Of a stretch of DNA of 64,000 bases, positions 53,046 to 62,954 are shown piece after piece. The first letter of the stretch is position 1, and each line of letters starts with the position of its first letter. This DNA is from Pelodictyon luteolum DSM 273 (GTDB lineage: Bacteria; Bacteroidota; Chlorobiia; Chlorobiales; Chlorobiaceae): contig NC_007512.1 of assembly GCF_000012485.1 (NCBI RefSeq), forward strand, positions 1,551,001-1,615,000, given 5' to 3'. Below the pieces are notes generated by a model that was not told where the DNA came from, made no database searches, and saw nothing but the letters and a program-made list of their open reading frames with translations. Both the position numbers and the translations under genes were made by a program.

Positions 53046-54046
53046 AATCAAAAGCCATCGTCTTTACCGGCGTGCGGCAGATAGAGCTCCGGGAAGTGAC
53101 CCTCAAACCGCTCTCCTCGACCGACGTCCTTGTTGAAACCTGGTGGTCATCCATCAGCACCGGAACGGAAAAGATGGCCTTCAATGGCCTCATACCCTCC
53201 CCGCCCTTCATCTATCCGTTCATTCCGGGCTATGAAACCGTCGGCAAAATCACCGAAGTCGGCGCTCATGTCAACCGTGAACTCATCGGCAGGTACGCCT
53301 ACATCGCAGGTTCGTTCGGCTATGAAGGGGTGAACGCCGCTTTCGGGGGAGCGTCGCAGTTCGTTGCATGCCCGGTGGAGAGCCTCACCGTGCTTGAGGG
53401 CATAGAAAACCCGCAGTGCGGCATCGCCCTTCCGCTTGGCGCAACGGCTTTGCACATCGTAGATCTGGCAGCCGTAAAAGGAAAGAAAGTGCTGGTGCTC
53501 GGCCAGGGGGCAGTCGGGCTCCTGGCCGCGGAACTTGCAAAACTCATGGGGGCTGCACTCGTTGCCGCCACGGAACCCTCCCAGAACCGCCTCCGCCACT
53601 CACCGGCCGACATCAGAATCAACCCTGACACCGAGGACGTGATGGCTGCGCTAGCAGGCCATGAGTTCGACGTGCTCATCGACAGCACCGGCATCATGAG
53701 CGCGATCGACACCGGCCTGCGCTTCCTCAAATTCCATGGGCAGGTCATATTCGGCGGCTACTACCAGCGCATGAACATTGATTACTCGCAGGCTTTCCAG
53801 AAGGAACTCTCCTTCATTGCCGCAAAGCAATGGGCCAAGGGCGACCTGGAACGTGTCCGCAAGCTCATAGCCGAAGGGCGGCTCAACACCGAAAAGATCT
53901 TCACCCACCACCACCCGGTGGACGATGCCATCACAGACGCCTACATGCAGGCATTCAACGACCCCGACTGCATGAAGATGATCCTCACATGGAAAAAAGA
54001 AGCCGAAGAGGGCGGAACACCCTGCCACACTGCCCCGAAACCCTGA
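53042..54046 (+). CDS. bchC: Bacteriochlorophyllide a dehydrogenase BchC
   Basis: 334 residues, a zinc-less medium-chain dehydrogenase-like protein. IELREVTLKPLSSTDVLVETWWSSISTGTEKM is the BchC N-terminus; VLVLGQGAVGLLAAELAKLMGA is the NAD-binding turn. It oxidises the 3-(1-hydroxyethyl) group to the acetyl group of bacteriochlorophyllide a. It overlaps bchF by four bases and stops 10 bases before bchX, so the order follows the biochemical order closely. Confidence 0.92.
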   Translation: MKSKAIVFTGVRQIELREVTLKPLSSTDVLVETWWSSISTGTEKMAFNGLIPSPPFIYPFIPGYETVGKITEVGAHVNRELIGRYAYIAGSFGYEGVNAAFGGASQFVACPVESLTVLEGIENPQCGIALPLGATALHIVDLAAVKGKKVLVLGQGAVGLLAAELAKLMGAALVAATEPSQNRLRHSPADIRINPDTEDVMAALAGHEFDVLIDSTGIMSAIDTGLRFLKFHGQVIFGGYYQRMNIDYSQAFQKELSFIAAKQWAKGDLERVRKLIAEGRLNTEKIFTHHHPVDDAITDAYMQAFNDPDCMKMILTWKKEAEEGGTPCHTAPKP

Positions 54047-54056
54047 GCACACCCGA

Positions 54057-55157
54057 ATGGCAGCACGCACTCTGGCGATATACGGAAAAGGTGGCATCGG
54101 CAAAAGCTTCACGACGACCAACCTTGCAGCAACATTCTCCCTCATGGGAAAACGGGTGCTGCAGCTTGGCTGCGACCCGAAGCATGACTCCACGACCTCG
54201 CTCTTCGGCGGCATCTCCCTGCCGACAGTCACCGAGGTGTTCACTGAAAAGAACGCCCGGAACGAGGAACTTGAGATCAGCGACATCGTCTTCCGCAGAG
54301 ACATTCCCGACTTCCCCCAGCCCATATACGGTATCGAGCTCGGCGGCCCCCAGGTTGGTCGCGGATGCGGCGGGCGCGGCATCATATCGGGATTCGATCT
54401 GCTTGAAAAGCTCGGGCTGTTCAAATGGGACCTCGACATCATCCTCATGGACTTCCTCGGTGATGTCGTCTGCGGCGGCTTTGCCACACCTCTGGCCCGT
54501 TCGCTCAGCGAAGAGGTCATCCTGGTCACCAGCAATGACCGACAGTCGATCTTTACGGCAAACAACATCTGCCGTGCAAACAACTATTTCAGGACGATTG
54601 GCGGGCGCTCCCGTCTGCTTGGGCTCATCATCAACCGCGACGACCAGAGCGGTATGGCTGAGAAATATGCCGCGGCGGCGGGCATCAACGTGCTCTTGAA
54701 AGTGCCCTACAACATGGAGGCGCGCGACCGTGACGACAGTTTCGACTTCGCTATCCGCATACCCGAAATCCGCAGCTCTTTTGAAAAGCTTGCCGACGAC
54801 ATCATCCATGGGCGCATCACCCCGTCAGAAGGTGCCGGACTTGAATTCCATGACTTCGTCAACCTCTTTGGCGAAGTAAGCACGTCTCTTCCCCTTGCGG
54901 CAACCGCCGGTGAACTTTTCGGCAGCAGCCTTGAACCCACAGGGAACAATGCGGCTGCAGGCACCGGAGACGAAGCGAGAATGGAGAAGTGCATCGATCA
55001 ACTTGAAGAAAACCTGCAGGCGGTATGGCGGATGCATGAAGAGGAGGGCAGAGAAACCGATGCCATTGCCGAAGCACTGCACTGCAGCGAACCCGAAGCC
55101 GGGGAGCTGCTCAGGAAGGCCCGCAAGGAACTCAAACGGCTCTTTTTCAACACATAG
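54057..55157 (+). CDS. bchX: Chlorophyllide a reductase iron protein BchX
   Basis: 366 residues, nitrogenase-iron-protein fold. The P-loop GKGGIGKS lies at residues 10-17, and the two cysteines binding the bridging 4Fe-4S cluster are Cys104 (GRGCGGRG) and Cys139 (VVCGGFA). It passes electrons with ATP hydrolysis to BchY-BchZ, which reduce ring B of chlorophyllide; those genes are not in the window. The C-terminal 90 residues form a helical extension ending in KARKELKRLFFNT. Last gene of the bchFCX operon. Confidence 0.93.
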   Translation: MAARTLAIYGKGGIGKSFTTTNLAATFSLMGKRVLQLGCDPKHDSTTSLFGGISLPTVTEVFTEKNARNEELEISDIVFRRDIPDFPQPIYGIELGGPQVGRGCGGRGIISGFDLLEKLGLFKWDLDIILMDFLGDVVCGGFATPLARSLSEEVILVTSNDRQSIFTANNICRANNYFRTIGGRSRLLGLIINRDDQSGMAEKYAAAAGINVLLKVPYNMEARDRDDSFDFAIRIPEIRSSFEKLADDIIHGRITPSEGAGLEFHDFVNLFGEVSTSLPLAATAGELFGSSLEPTGNNAAAGTGDEARMEKCIDQLEENLQAVWRMHEEEGRETDAIAEALHCSEPEAGELLRKARKELKRLFFNT

Positions 55158-55203
55158 GATGCTCTCTTCGGCAGCCTGAGCGGCTGAAGGACACGAAACA
55201 GAA

Positions 55204-55238
55204 AACCCCTGCACATCACTGAAGGATATGCAGGGGTT
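55204..55238. terminator. Bidirectional hairpin between bchX and typA
   Basis: AACCCCTGCA (55204-55213) pairs with TGCAGGGGTT (55229-55238). On the minus strand a T4 run and further T residues follow, fitting typA termination; on the plus strand the tract is weaker (CTCCATTTT). Confidence 0.7.
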
Positions 55239-55263
55239 CTCCATTTTCTACCGGGGTGGTGGG

Positions 55264-57096
55264 TTACTCCCCCACTTTGGCGCGCTTGACGGCCTTGGCC
55301 CTCATGTCAGCATCGAGAATCTTCTTGCGGATCCTGATGCTCTGGGGGGTCACCTCGAGGAGCTCATCGTCGTTGATGAACTCAAGGGCCTGCTCAAGGG
55401 AAAGAATCCTTGGCGGAGTGAGCCGCAGCGATTCGTCAGTACCCGAAGAACGCATGTTCGTCAGCTTCTTGGTCTTGCAGACGTTCATGGTGATATCAAG
55501 ACCTCGCGTGGATTCACCGACAACCATGCCTGCGTACACCCGGGTGTTCGGAGAGACGAAGAAGGTGCCGCGATCCTCAAGGCTGCTGAGCGCATAGGCG
55601 ACGCAGACGCCGGTTTCAGCGACGACCAGGGCGCCGGTTTCACGGCCGGGAAGCTTGCCCCTGAACGGCTGGTACTCGTGGAAGACGTGGGCCATGATGC
55701 CCTCGCCCTTGGTATCGGTGGTGAACTCAAGGTTGTAGCCGATGAGGCCGCGGGTCGGGATCTCGAACTCGAGACGAACCATGCCGCCGCGCAGCGTGCC
55801 CATATGGGTCATTTCCGCCTTCCTGCGACCCATCTTTTCAATGATGACACCGGTGTACTCATCGGGAATGTCGATGGTGACGTGCTCGATCGGCTCAAGC
55901 ACCGCACCGGACTCGTCCTTGTGCAGGATCACCTGCGGTCGGGCAATAGCCAGCTCATAGCCTTCGCGGCGCATGGTTTCAATGAGTACGGAAAGGTGGA
56001 GTTCGCCCCGTCCTGACACGCGGAAGGTATCGGCGCTCTCGGTCTCTTCGACATTGAGGGCGACGTTGGTCATGACCTCCTTCATCAGGCGCTCGCGGAT
56101 CTTGCGGCTGGTAACCTCTTTGCCCTCCTGGCCTGCAAACGGCGAATCATTCACCGAGAAGAGCATGGAAAGGGTCGGCTTGCTGATCACGAACGACTCG
56201 AGCACTTCCGGGGAATCGGGAGCGGTCAGGGTAAGGCCGACGGATGCATCGGAAATACCGGCAATGGCGACGATGTCGCCCGACGATGCCTCCTTGACCT
56301 CCACGCGCTGCATCCTGTCGAACTGGAACAGCTTAGTCACCGTCCCTCTGCCGACGATGCCCTCGGGCTCGACGACGACCAGCTGGCTGCCGGGAGAGAC
56401 CTTGCCGCGGTAAATGCGGCCGATGGCGATTTTACCGATATAGTCATTGTAATCAAGGCTGGTGACAAGCATCTGGAACCCGCCCTCGTCGTTGTCCGCC
56501 GGCGCAGGAATCTCCTTGATGATAATGTCGAGCAAGAGATCCATGTTGCCATCGGGGTCATCCATGCTGTACTTGGCGATGCCGTTTTTGGCGGAGGTGA
56601 ACAGGTAGGGAAAATCGAGCTGATCCTCATCGGCTCCGAGAGCGATGAAAAGGTCGAGCACCTGGTCGTGGACCTTGACCGGGTCAGACTGCGGGCGGTC
56701 AATCTTGTTGATGACGACGATAGGCTTCAGCTTCAGCTCAAGCGCCTTGCGCAGCACGAACTTGGTCTGCGGCATGGGGCCCTCGAAGGCATCGACAAGC
56801 AGAAGGACTCCGTCGACCATCTTCAGGATGCGCTCAACCTCGCCGCCGAAATCGGCGTGGCCGGGGGTATCGACGATATTGATCTTATGGTCTTTGTAAA
56901 TAGCGGAGGCGTTCTTCGAAAAGATGGTGATACCGCGCTCACGCTCCTGGGGGTTCGAATCCATCACACGGACATCGACCTGCTGGTTATCCCTGAAAAC
57001 GCCGGTTTTCTGGAATATGGAATCGACCAGGGTGGTTTTGCCGTGGTCAACATGGGCGATGATGGCAATATTGCGGATATTCTTTTTCCTGTTCAT
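55264..57096 (-). CDS. typA: Ribosome-associated GTPase TypA/BipA
   Basis: 610 residues. G1 AHVDHGKTT at residues 14-22, G2 RERGITIF, G3 DTPGHADF, G4 NKIDRP; the C-terminal TypA domain begins at [18 protein letters not shown] and holds [24 protein letters not shown]. It binds the ribosome and helps growth under stress. I start it at ATG 57096, where AAGGATAAAAAG gives a good binding site; a longer frame to 57219 lacks homology. It is convergent with bchX and divergent from the cytochrome-assembly-like gene at 57251. Confidence 0.95.
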   Translation of the reverse strand: MNRKKNIRNIAIIAHVDHGKTTLVDSIFQKTGVFRDNQQVDVRVMDSNPQERERGITIFSKNASAIYKDHKINIVDTPGHADFGGEVERILKMVDGVLLLVDAFEGPMPQTKFVLRKALELKLKPIVVINKIDRPQSDPVKVHDQVLDLFIALGADEDQLDFPYLFTSAKNGIAKYSMDDPDGNMDLLLDIIIKEIPAPADNDEGGFQMLVTSLDYNDYIGKIAIGRIYRGKVSPGSQLVVVEPEGIVGRGTVTKLFQFDRMQRVEVKEASSGDIVAIAGISDASVGLTLTAPDSPEVLESFVISKPTLSMLFSVNDSPFAGQEGKEVTSRKIRERLMKEVMTNVALNVEETESADTFRVSGRGELHLSVLIETMRREGYELAIARPQVILHKDESGAVLEPIEHVTIDIPDEYTGVIIEKMGRRKAEMTHMGTLRGGMVRLEFEIPTRGLIGYNLEFTTDTKGEGIMAHVFHEYQPFRGKLPGRETGALVVAETGVCVAYALSSLEDRGTFFVSPNTRVYAGMVVGESTRGLDITMNVCKTKKLTNMRSSGTDESLRLTPPRILSLEQALEFINDDELLEVTPQSIRIRKKILDADMRAKAVKRAKVGE

Positions 57097-57250
57097 CTTT
57101 TTATCCTTGTAAATAAGTATATTTATGTTCCGTGACGGGCGGAATATACATCTTTTTCTTTGCTTTCCGAACACACTTGAAGGCCGCACGGATTCCCCCT
57201 GCAATTTTGGCCGATCCACTTAACGACCGGGCTCTACCGCATAGCGCACG

Positions 57251-58096
57251 ATGAATAATATAATCCTCGACAACACCCCGCTTTTCATCCTGACGCAGGT
57301 CGTCTCGATGCTCTATATCGTCACCACCATCCTCTACGGCGCCCACTTTTTCAAAGATTCGCAGTCCGCAAAGAAATACAAACAGCCGGCCCTGGTGCTC
57401 ACCGTGCTCACGCACCTCGTCTACCTCGGCCTGTTGACCTCGATAGCCGGATACCGGATCGGCTACTCTACATTCAACATCATGACCATGGTGGCCCTCA
57501 CCCTGACCACCACCTATTTCTTCATAGAATTCACCACAAAAAGCGACAAAACCGGCTTTTTCGTCATCGCCTTCGCAACAGGTGCAGAGTTGATCTCATC
57601 CATCATGACTGCCCAGACGTCATCCACAAGCCCCAGTTTCACAGGCATCGGTATGGGAGTCCACCTCATCGCAGCCATTTTCGGATTCAGCGCCATCGCC
57701 ATCGCAGGGCTCTACAGCTTCCTTTACCTGCTGCTCTTCCGCCAGATCCAGCGAAACCGTTTTGAGCTGCTGTTCCAGCGCCTTCCGAACCTCGAGGTGC
57801 TCGAACGCCTCATCATGCACGCGGTCGCATTCGGGTTCATTTTCCTCTCCGTCACACTGTTTGCAGGCATGGTGGAGCAGAACGCTACGGGCGGTGTCAT
57901 CAACATTTCAGACCCGAAACTCGTCACGCTCGGCCTCATATGGCTCATCTACGGCACCAGCATATTCATCCGCCCGCTGCTCGGATGGGATATCAAGCAT
58001 ATGGCATACCTCCTCATTTTCCTCTTCGTTTTCATCACGCTGCTCATCACGCTGATGGCCGTATTTTCACCGACCTTCCACAGCATCTCCTTATAA
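57251..58096 (+). CDS. CcsA/HemX-like cytochrome c assembly membrane protein
   Basis: 281 residues, about eight membrane helices. GVHLIAAIFGFSAIAIAGLYSFLYLLLF and the conserved His pairs (AHFF, HMAYLLIF) match the CcsA/HemX superfamily. Directly upstream of hemA, it resembles the HemX genes found before hemA in many bacteria; these modulate heme synthesis or handle heme at the membrane. A cytochrome c biogenesis role (CcsA) is the alternative. The full tryptophan-rich WWD motif of CcsA is not apparent, which favours the HemX type. Confidence 0.78.
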   Translation: MNNIILDNTPLFILTQVVSMLYIVTTILYGAHFFKDSQSAKKYKQPALVLTVLTHLVYLGLLTSIAGYRIGYSTFNIMTMVALTLTTTYFFIEFTTKSDKTGFFVIAFATGAELISSIMTAQTSSTSPSFTGIGMGVHLIAAIFGFSAIAIAGLYSFLYLLLFRQIQRNRFELLFQRLPNLEVLERLIMHAVAFGFIFLSVTLFAGMVEQNATGGVINISDPKLVTLGLIWLIYGTSIFIRPLLGWDIKHMAYLLIFLFVFITLLITLMAVFSPTFHSISL

Positions 58097-58217
58097 AATG
58101 CCCCTATATTTGAAAATATGGGGCTGTTGCGATATATTTAAGACTCAGCAATATGCCGGCACCGGAGGATTACCTACCCTCCTGCAAGCATAACCGGTTC
58201 ACTTAAACAGCCCTGCT

Positions 58218-59495
58218 ATGAACATCATTTCAGTTGGTGTCAATCATAAAACTGCACCTATTGAAATCCGGGAAAGAATCTCTCTTTCAGAAGTTCAGAA
58301 CAAGGAGTTCATCACCGGCCTCATTTCCGGAGGGCTGGCACACGAAGCGATGGTGCTCTCGACCTGCAACCGCACTGAGCTCTATGTCGTACCCGCCATG
58401 CACGAAGTCACCGGCGAGTATCTCAAGGACTATATCATCTCGTTCCGTGACGCCCGCAAGGATGTCCGCCCCGAACACTTTTTCAGCCGCTTCTACTGCG
58501 GTACCGCACGCCATCTTTTTGAAGTCTCCAGCGCAATTGATTCCCTGATCCTCGGAGAGGGACAGATCCTCGGCCAGGTCAAAGAGGCCTACCGGATCGC
58601 TGCCGAAGTACAGGCGGCCGGCATCCTCATCACCCGCCTCTGCCATACGGCATTCAGCGTCGCCAAGAAGGTCAAGACAAAGACCAAGATCATGGAGGGC
58701 GCCGTTTCAGTCAGCTACGCCGCCGTCGAACTGGCACAGAAGATCTTCTCGAACCTCTCCATGAAGAAGATCCTCCTTGTCGGCGCAGGTGAAACCGGCG
58801 AACTGGCGGCCAAGCATATGTTCGCAAAGAACGCGCGCAACATCGTCATCACCAACCGGACCCAGTCGAAAGCCGAAGCACTTGCAGAAGAACTCGGAAC
58901 CAACCGGGTCCTTCCGTTTGAAAGCTACAAGGAGCATCTGCACGAGTTCGACATCATCATCACCGCAGTCAGCACCAAAGACTACATCATCACCGAGGCC
59001 GACATGCACGGGGCCATGCAGAAGCGCCGCCTGAAGCCGGTCATCATCCTCGACCTCGGCCTGCCTCGCAACGCCGACCCGGAAATAGGCAAGCTCCAGA
59101 ACATGTTCCTGAAGGACATCGACGCACTCAAGCACATCATCGACAAGAACCTTGAGCGCCGCAGCCTTGAGCTCCCGAAAGTCCACTCCATCATCGACGA
59201 GGAACTTGTCGCATTCGGCCAGTGGATCAACACCCTGAAGGTACGGCCGACCATCGTCGACCTCCAGTCGAAGTTCATTGAAATCAAGGAGAAGGAACTT
59301 GAGCGCTACCGCTACAAAGTCTCCGAAGAAGAGCTCCGCAGAATGGAGCACCTGACCGACAGGATCATGAAAAAGATCCTGCACCACCCCATCAAAATGC
59401 TCAAGGCGCCCATCAGCACCTCTGACAACATGCCGAGCCGGGTTGATCTGGTCCGCAACGTTTTTGATCTTGAAGAGCCCAACCAGTCCCACTAA
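58218..59495 (+). CDS. hemA: Glutamyl-tRNA reductase
   Basis: 425 residues, the usual length. The nucleophile Cys50 is in [14 protein letters not shown], with [15 protein letters not shown] at the N-terminus and [13 protein letters not shown] further on. The NADPH-binding turn is [16 protein letters not shown]. It reduces glutamyl-tRNA to glutamate-1-semialdehyde, the first committed step of C5 tetrapyrrole synthesis, which supplies bacteriochlorophyll and heme. It is followed at 20 bases by hemC, whose start codon is TTG. Confidence 0.96.
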   Translation: MNIISVGVNHKTAPIEIRERISLSEVQNKEFITGLISGGLAHEAMVLSTCNRTELYVVPAMHEVTGEYLKDYIISFRDARKDVRPEHFFSRFYCGTARHLFEVSSAIDSLILGEGQILGQVKEAYRIAAEVQAAGILITRLCHTAFSVAKKVKTKTKIMEGAVSVSYAAVELAQKIFSNLSMKKILLVGAGETGELAAKHMFAKNARNIVITNRTQSKAEALAEELGTNRVLPFESYKEHLHEFDIIITAVSTKDYIITEADMHGAMQKRRLKPVIILDLGLPRNADPEIGKLQNMFLKDIDALKHIIDKNLERRSLELPKVHSIIDEELVAFGQWINTLKVRPTIVDLQSKFIEIKEKELERYRYKVSEEELRRMEHLTDRIMKKILHHPIKMLKAPISTSDNMPSRVDLVRNVFDLEEPNQSH

Positions 59496-59515
59496 TTAAC
59501 AAATCCGTAACCGCC

Positions 59516-60457
59516 TTGAAAAAACAGCTTATCATCGGCACCAGGTCCAGCCCCCTCGCTCTCTGGCAGGCAGAGTTCACCAAAGCGGAACTCTCCAGGC
59601 ACTTTCCTGATCTTGAAATCACACTGAAACTGGTCAAGACCACGGGCGACGTGCTTCTCGACTCTCCCCTGTCAAAGATCGGCGACATGGGACTGTTCAC
59701 GAAAGACATCGAAAAGTTCCTGATTGCCAAGGAGATCGACCTTGCCGTCCACAGCCTCAAGGATGTTCCGACCGCAACCCCTGAAGGGCTGATCATCAGC
59801 GCCTTCACCGAACGCGAAGACACCCGCGACGTCATCATATCCAAAACGGGCGCCAAACTGCTCGACCTGCCGAAAAACGCCAAGGTAGCGACCAGCAGCC
59901 TTCGTCGCATGTCACAGCTCAAAAGCCTCCGCCCCGACTTCGAGATCTGCGACATCCGCGGCAACCTCAACACCCGTTTCAAGAAGTTCGACGAAGGCGA
60001 ATTCGATGCAATGATGCTTGCCTATGCCGGCGTCTACCGCCTGAACTTCAGCGACCGCATCTCCGAGATCCTGCCGCATGAAATCATGCTGCCTGCCGTC
60101 GGTCAGGGTGCGCTCGGCATAGAGACCCGTGTCGACGACGAACAGACCCGCGAGATCGTCAAGGTCATGAACCACAGCACCACCGAGTACTGCTGCAAAG
60201 CAGAGCGCGCGCTGCTCCGCCACCTCCAGGGAGGATGCCAGATCCCGATCGGCGCCTACGCGTCGTTCAAGAACGGCACCCTGCACCTTCTGGCGTTCGT
60301 AGGCTCCACCGACGGCACCATCGGCATCCGGGACGAAATCACCAAAACAGGACTCACCTCGCCGAGCCAGGCTGAAGAAGCCGGCATTGAACTGGCCAAG
60401 GAGCTCCTGAAGCAGGGCGCCGAAAAGATCCTTTCGGAAATCCGCAAGAGCTGCTGA
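59516..60457 (+). CDS. hemC: Hydroxymethylbilane synthase
   Basis: 313 residues. [15 protein letters not shown] and [24 protein letters not shown] are standard; the dipyrromethane cofactor Cys241 is in [13 protein letters not shown]. It joins four porphobilinogens into hydroxymethylbilane. The start is TTG at 59516, chosen because homology begins at [13 protein letters not shown]. It overlaps hemD as TGATG. A C-terminal tail of the usual length is present, with no frameshift seen. Confidence 0.95.
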   Translation: MKKQLIIGTRSSPLALWQAEFTKAELSRHFPDLEITLKLVKTTGDVLLDSPLSKIGDMGLFTKDIEKFLIAKEIDLAVHSLKDVPTATPEGLIISAFTEREDTRDVIISKTGAKLLDLPKNAKVATSSLRRMSQLKSLRPDFEICDIRGNLNTRFKKFDEGEFDAMMLAYAGVYRLNFSDRISEILPHEIMLPAVGQGALGIETRVDDEQTREIVKVMNHSTTEYCCKAERALLRHLQGGCQIPIGAYASFKNGTLHLLAFVGSTDGTIGIRDEITKTGLTSPSQAEEAGIELAKELLKQGAEKILSEIRKSC

Positions 60458-61203
60458 TGCCAAACGTCCTGGTAACCCGCCCGGAACATCAGGCAGCAGC
60501 ATTCGTCAGAGAACTTGCAAGCCACGGTCTGGATTCGGTTGTCTTCCCGACAATCGAAATCAGGCCTGTCGGCGGCTGGACTGTACCCGACCTCTCGCCC
60601 TTCAGCGGCATCTTCTTCACGAGCCCCAACAGCGTCGGAGAGTTTATGCGGCGCATGATGGAGGAACGCCCTTGCGAGCTTGAAAACCTCAGGAAGGCAA
60701 CAGTCTGGGCTGTTGGAAAGACTACGGAAAAAGACCTCGCCGCCTACGGGGTAACGACAGAACCTGTCCCGAAGATTGCTGATGCCGTGAACCTCATGGC
60801 AGACATCCAGAGTGAAGACATTGAAGGCAGGACATTCCTCTTTCTTCGCGGGAACCTCTCGCTCGGCGTCATTCCAGACGTCATACAGAAGCGGGGAGGA
60901 ACCTGCATTGAACTTACCGTGTACGAGAACCATCCGCCGTCTCTGGAAGACTCGGCGAAGATACGCATGATGCTTGAGGGCGGCCAGCTCGACTGCCTCT
61001 CCTTCACCAGCCCATCAACTGCCGTCAATTTCTTTGAAGCAATGGGCTCGACGGCACTGCCCGAAGGCAGCCTCGTTGCAGCCATCGGCACCACAACGGC
61101 CGGAGCGCTCAAAAAGCTCGGCGTGAGGGTGGACGTCATTCCTGAATACTTCGACGGGCCGAACTTCGCAAAAGCTATCGCAGAAGCACTGAAGCAGCGC
61201 TGA
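60457..61203 (+). CDS. hemD: Uroporphyrinogen-III synthase
   Basis: 248 residues, two-domain Rossmann-like fold. Recognised by [13 protein letters not shown] at the start, [42 protein letters not shown] and [14 protein letters not shown]. It closes hydroxymethylbilane with inversion of ring D. The family is weakly conserved, but the order of motifs and its coupling to hemC make the call firm. It ends the hem operon; no hemB or hemL lies in the window. Confidence 0.93.
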   Translation: MPNVLVTRPEHQAAAFVRELASHGLDSVVFPTIEIRPVGGWTVPDLSPFSGIFFTSPNSVGEFMRRMMEERPCELENLRKATVWAVGKTTEKDLAAYGVTTEPVPKIADAVNLMADIQSEDIEGRTFLFLRGNLSLGVIPDVIQKRGGTCIELTVYENHPPSLEDSAKIRMMLEGGQLDCLSFTSPSTAVNFFEAMGSTALPEGSLVAAIGTTTAGALKKLGVRVDVIPEYFDGPNFAKAIAEALKQR

Positions 61204-61365
61204 TGCCCCGATAGAGTAGCCGCGAAAAGGCAGTTACCCCCTTACTATACCCCTTTCAGCAAACCTACCACCGGAACTCCAAACATACGCACCTGCAACA
61301 ACAGATGCGCATTGAGGGCATAACGCTCAATGCGTGTATCCGGAATCTGTCGGCTGTACTATCGG

Positions 61366-61908
61366 CTAGTCGACATCAGGAAGGTCATCGGCAGCATAGA
61401 CCCGAATCATGTCCTCCTCAGGAGGGGGAACAGGATCCGGATGCACAAGGCGCAAAGAGAGCGGAGCAGCGGCAGCGGGTTCGGCAAAAAGCGCCAGCTG
61501 GCCGCGGTCTTCTTCACGGACCTGCATGGGTTCATCCCCATCGTCGACAGAAGTGCTCTCAGGGAGGACAGCGGAAGGCTCTCTCTGGGCATCTCCGGTG
61601 TCAATGGAAGGAGGATTGCTGATGCTGTGCGGGGCCTGGCCTTTCCGCCCCTGCGACCGGCGCTTTGTACCTGCTGCGGCAAGAGAGCTGACCTCCTGCT
61701 CAATGGATTCACGCAGCGACTCTTCAAGCTCGATCTTCATTGCGTGGAGCAGCTGCATGGAATCAACACGCTGCTGCGCCATCTCGCGGCGAAGTTCACG
61801 GCCGATTTCTTCGACCGCCTTCCGCTCACGGCCCGGCCAGCCGGTGAAAAGCATCACGAAGATGGCAAGGAGAAGGCCAAGAGCCAGGAGAAGCAGAATG
61901 AGAATCAT
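61366..61908 (-). CDS. Unrecognised membrane-anchored protein
   Basis: 180 residues. A single N-terminal membrane helix (ILILLLLALGLLLAIFVMLFTGW) is followed by a coiled coil (about residues 30-75: REMAQQRVDSMQLLHAMKIELEESLRESIEQEVSSLA) and a disordered Pro/Ser/Glu-rich tail. No family recognised. It is the downstream partner of the phosphatase gene at 61922, separated by 13 bases, so it may be co-transcribed with it. Function not inferable. Confidence 0.6.
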   Translation of the reverse strand: MILILLLLALGLLLAIFVMLFTGWPGRERKAVEEIGRELRREMAQQRVDSMQLLHAMKIELEESLRESIEQEVSSLAAAGTKRRSQGRKGQAPHSISNPPSIDTGDAQREPSAVLPESTSVDDGDEPMQVREEDRGQLALFAEPAAAAPLSLRLVHPDPVPPPEEDMIRVYAADDLPDVD

Positions 61909-61921
61909 GGCGGAAGCGGGT

Positions 61922-62689
61922 TCAAAGCGTTTCGCTTATGGCTCGGAGAAGTGAAGAACCGATGGGTCCGTTCGCACTCACAAGCCCCTCTCCCGAAATG
62001 GTGGCCATGCCCCGGTAATCGAAAGAGCGGCCTCCGGCCTCCTCTACAATGGGAATGACGGCGGCGCAGTCCCATGGGCTCATGATCTTGTCGACGGCCA
62101 CTTCAGCCCGGCCTGAAGCCACCAGCATGTGGCCGTAGCAGTCGCCCCACCCGCGGACAAGTCCCGCCTCAAGGCGCAGCATGTCGACCGGATGGGCCGA
62201 AGGGGGATCAAGCAGATACTCTTTCTCAGTGAACACTATCGTGGCGGACGACGTATCGGCAATCGAGGAGACCGAGACCGGATCATCGTTCATGAACGCA
62301 CCGCCACCCCGTTCTGCGTGGTAGAGCTCCCGGAGCGCAGGGAAATTGATGACCCCGAGCTGCATTTTTCCGTCCACCTCAAGCCCTATCATGACGCCGT
62401 AGAGCGGGACACCGTGGATGAAGGCGCGGGTACCGTCAATCGGGTCGATGATCCAGCGGCGGCCGGTACCGGAAGGCTGCTCATCGAACTCTTCCCCGAA
62501 CAGTCCGTCATGCGGATGCTGTGCCGCAATCCCCCGCCGGATGAGTTCCTCCGCTCTCCGGTCCGCTTCCGTGACCGGTGAAGAGTCCCGCTTGGTATCA
62601 ACCTTGAGCGACTTGCGGGAAAAATATTCAAGCGTCAGATCCCCCGCCTCACGGGCAAGGTGCATCGCCAGATGCAGGTCAGAATGCAT
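61922..62689 (-). CDS. Inositol monophosphatase-family phosphatase
   Basis: 255 residues. Metal-binding motifs are GLFGEEF, DPIDGTRAFIHGVPLYGVMIGLE and WDCAAVIPIVEEAGGRS. The family includes inositol-1-phosphatase (SuhB), CysQ and histidinol-phosphatase (HisN). The substrate cannot be decided; the closest matches in my memory are HisN-like members with the TRAFIHG loop. It converges neither with neighbours nor overlaps; a 265-base gap follows to the carboxylase gene. Confidence 0.87.
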   Translation of the reverse strand: MHSDLHLAMHLAREAGDLTLEYFSRKSLKVDTKRDSSPVTEADRRAEELIRRGIAAQHPHDGLFGEEFDEQPSGTGRRWIIDPIDGTRAFIHGVPLYGVMIGLEVDGKMQLGVINFPALRELYHAERGGGAFMNDDPVSVSSIADTSSATIVFTEKEYLLDPPSAHPVDMLRLEAGLVRGWGDCYGHMLVASGRAEVAVDKIMSPWDCAAVIPIVEEAGGRSFDYRGMATISGEGLVSANGPIGSSLLRAISETL

Positions 62690-62954
62690 AGGTTTTCACG
62701 GCTGTTTGACAGCAAAAAAAAGAAAAATATAAGATTATTCGCCCCACTGCGGCAACAAAGGCGGTTATTCCCCTTTTTTTTTGAATATTCAATGCAACAG
62801 AGCGGAACCGCCATGGAACCGCGAACCCCTCATGCAGCGACTCTGCAAACCCGGAACACCAGATGGCTCCCCAGTCCACCATGTTCAGCATCAACGGTTG
62901 TGCAGATCTCACGGCACCTGCCATAGAGCATCTCAATCATTATCCCACAACACC

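Noticed and set aside
57101-57415. 104-residue minus-strand frame between typA and the CcsA/HemX gene
   Set aside because: Overlaps the start of the CcsA/HemX gene and shows no conserved motif.
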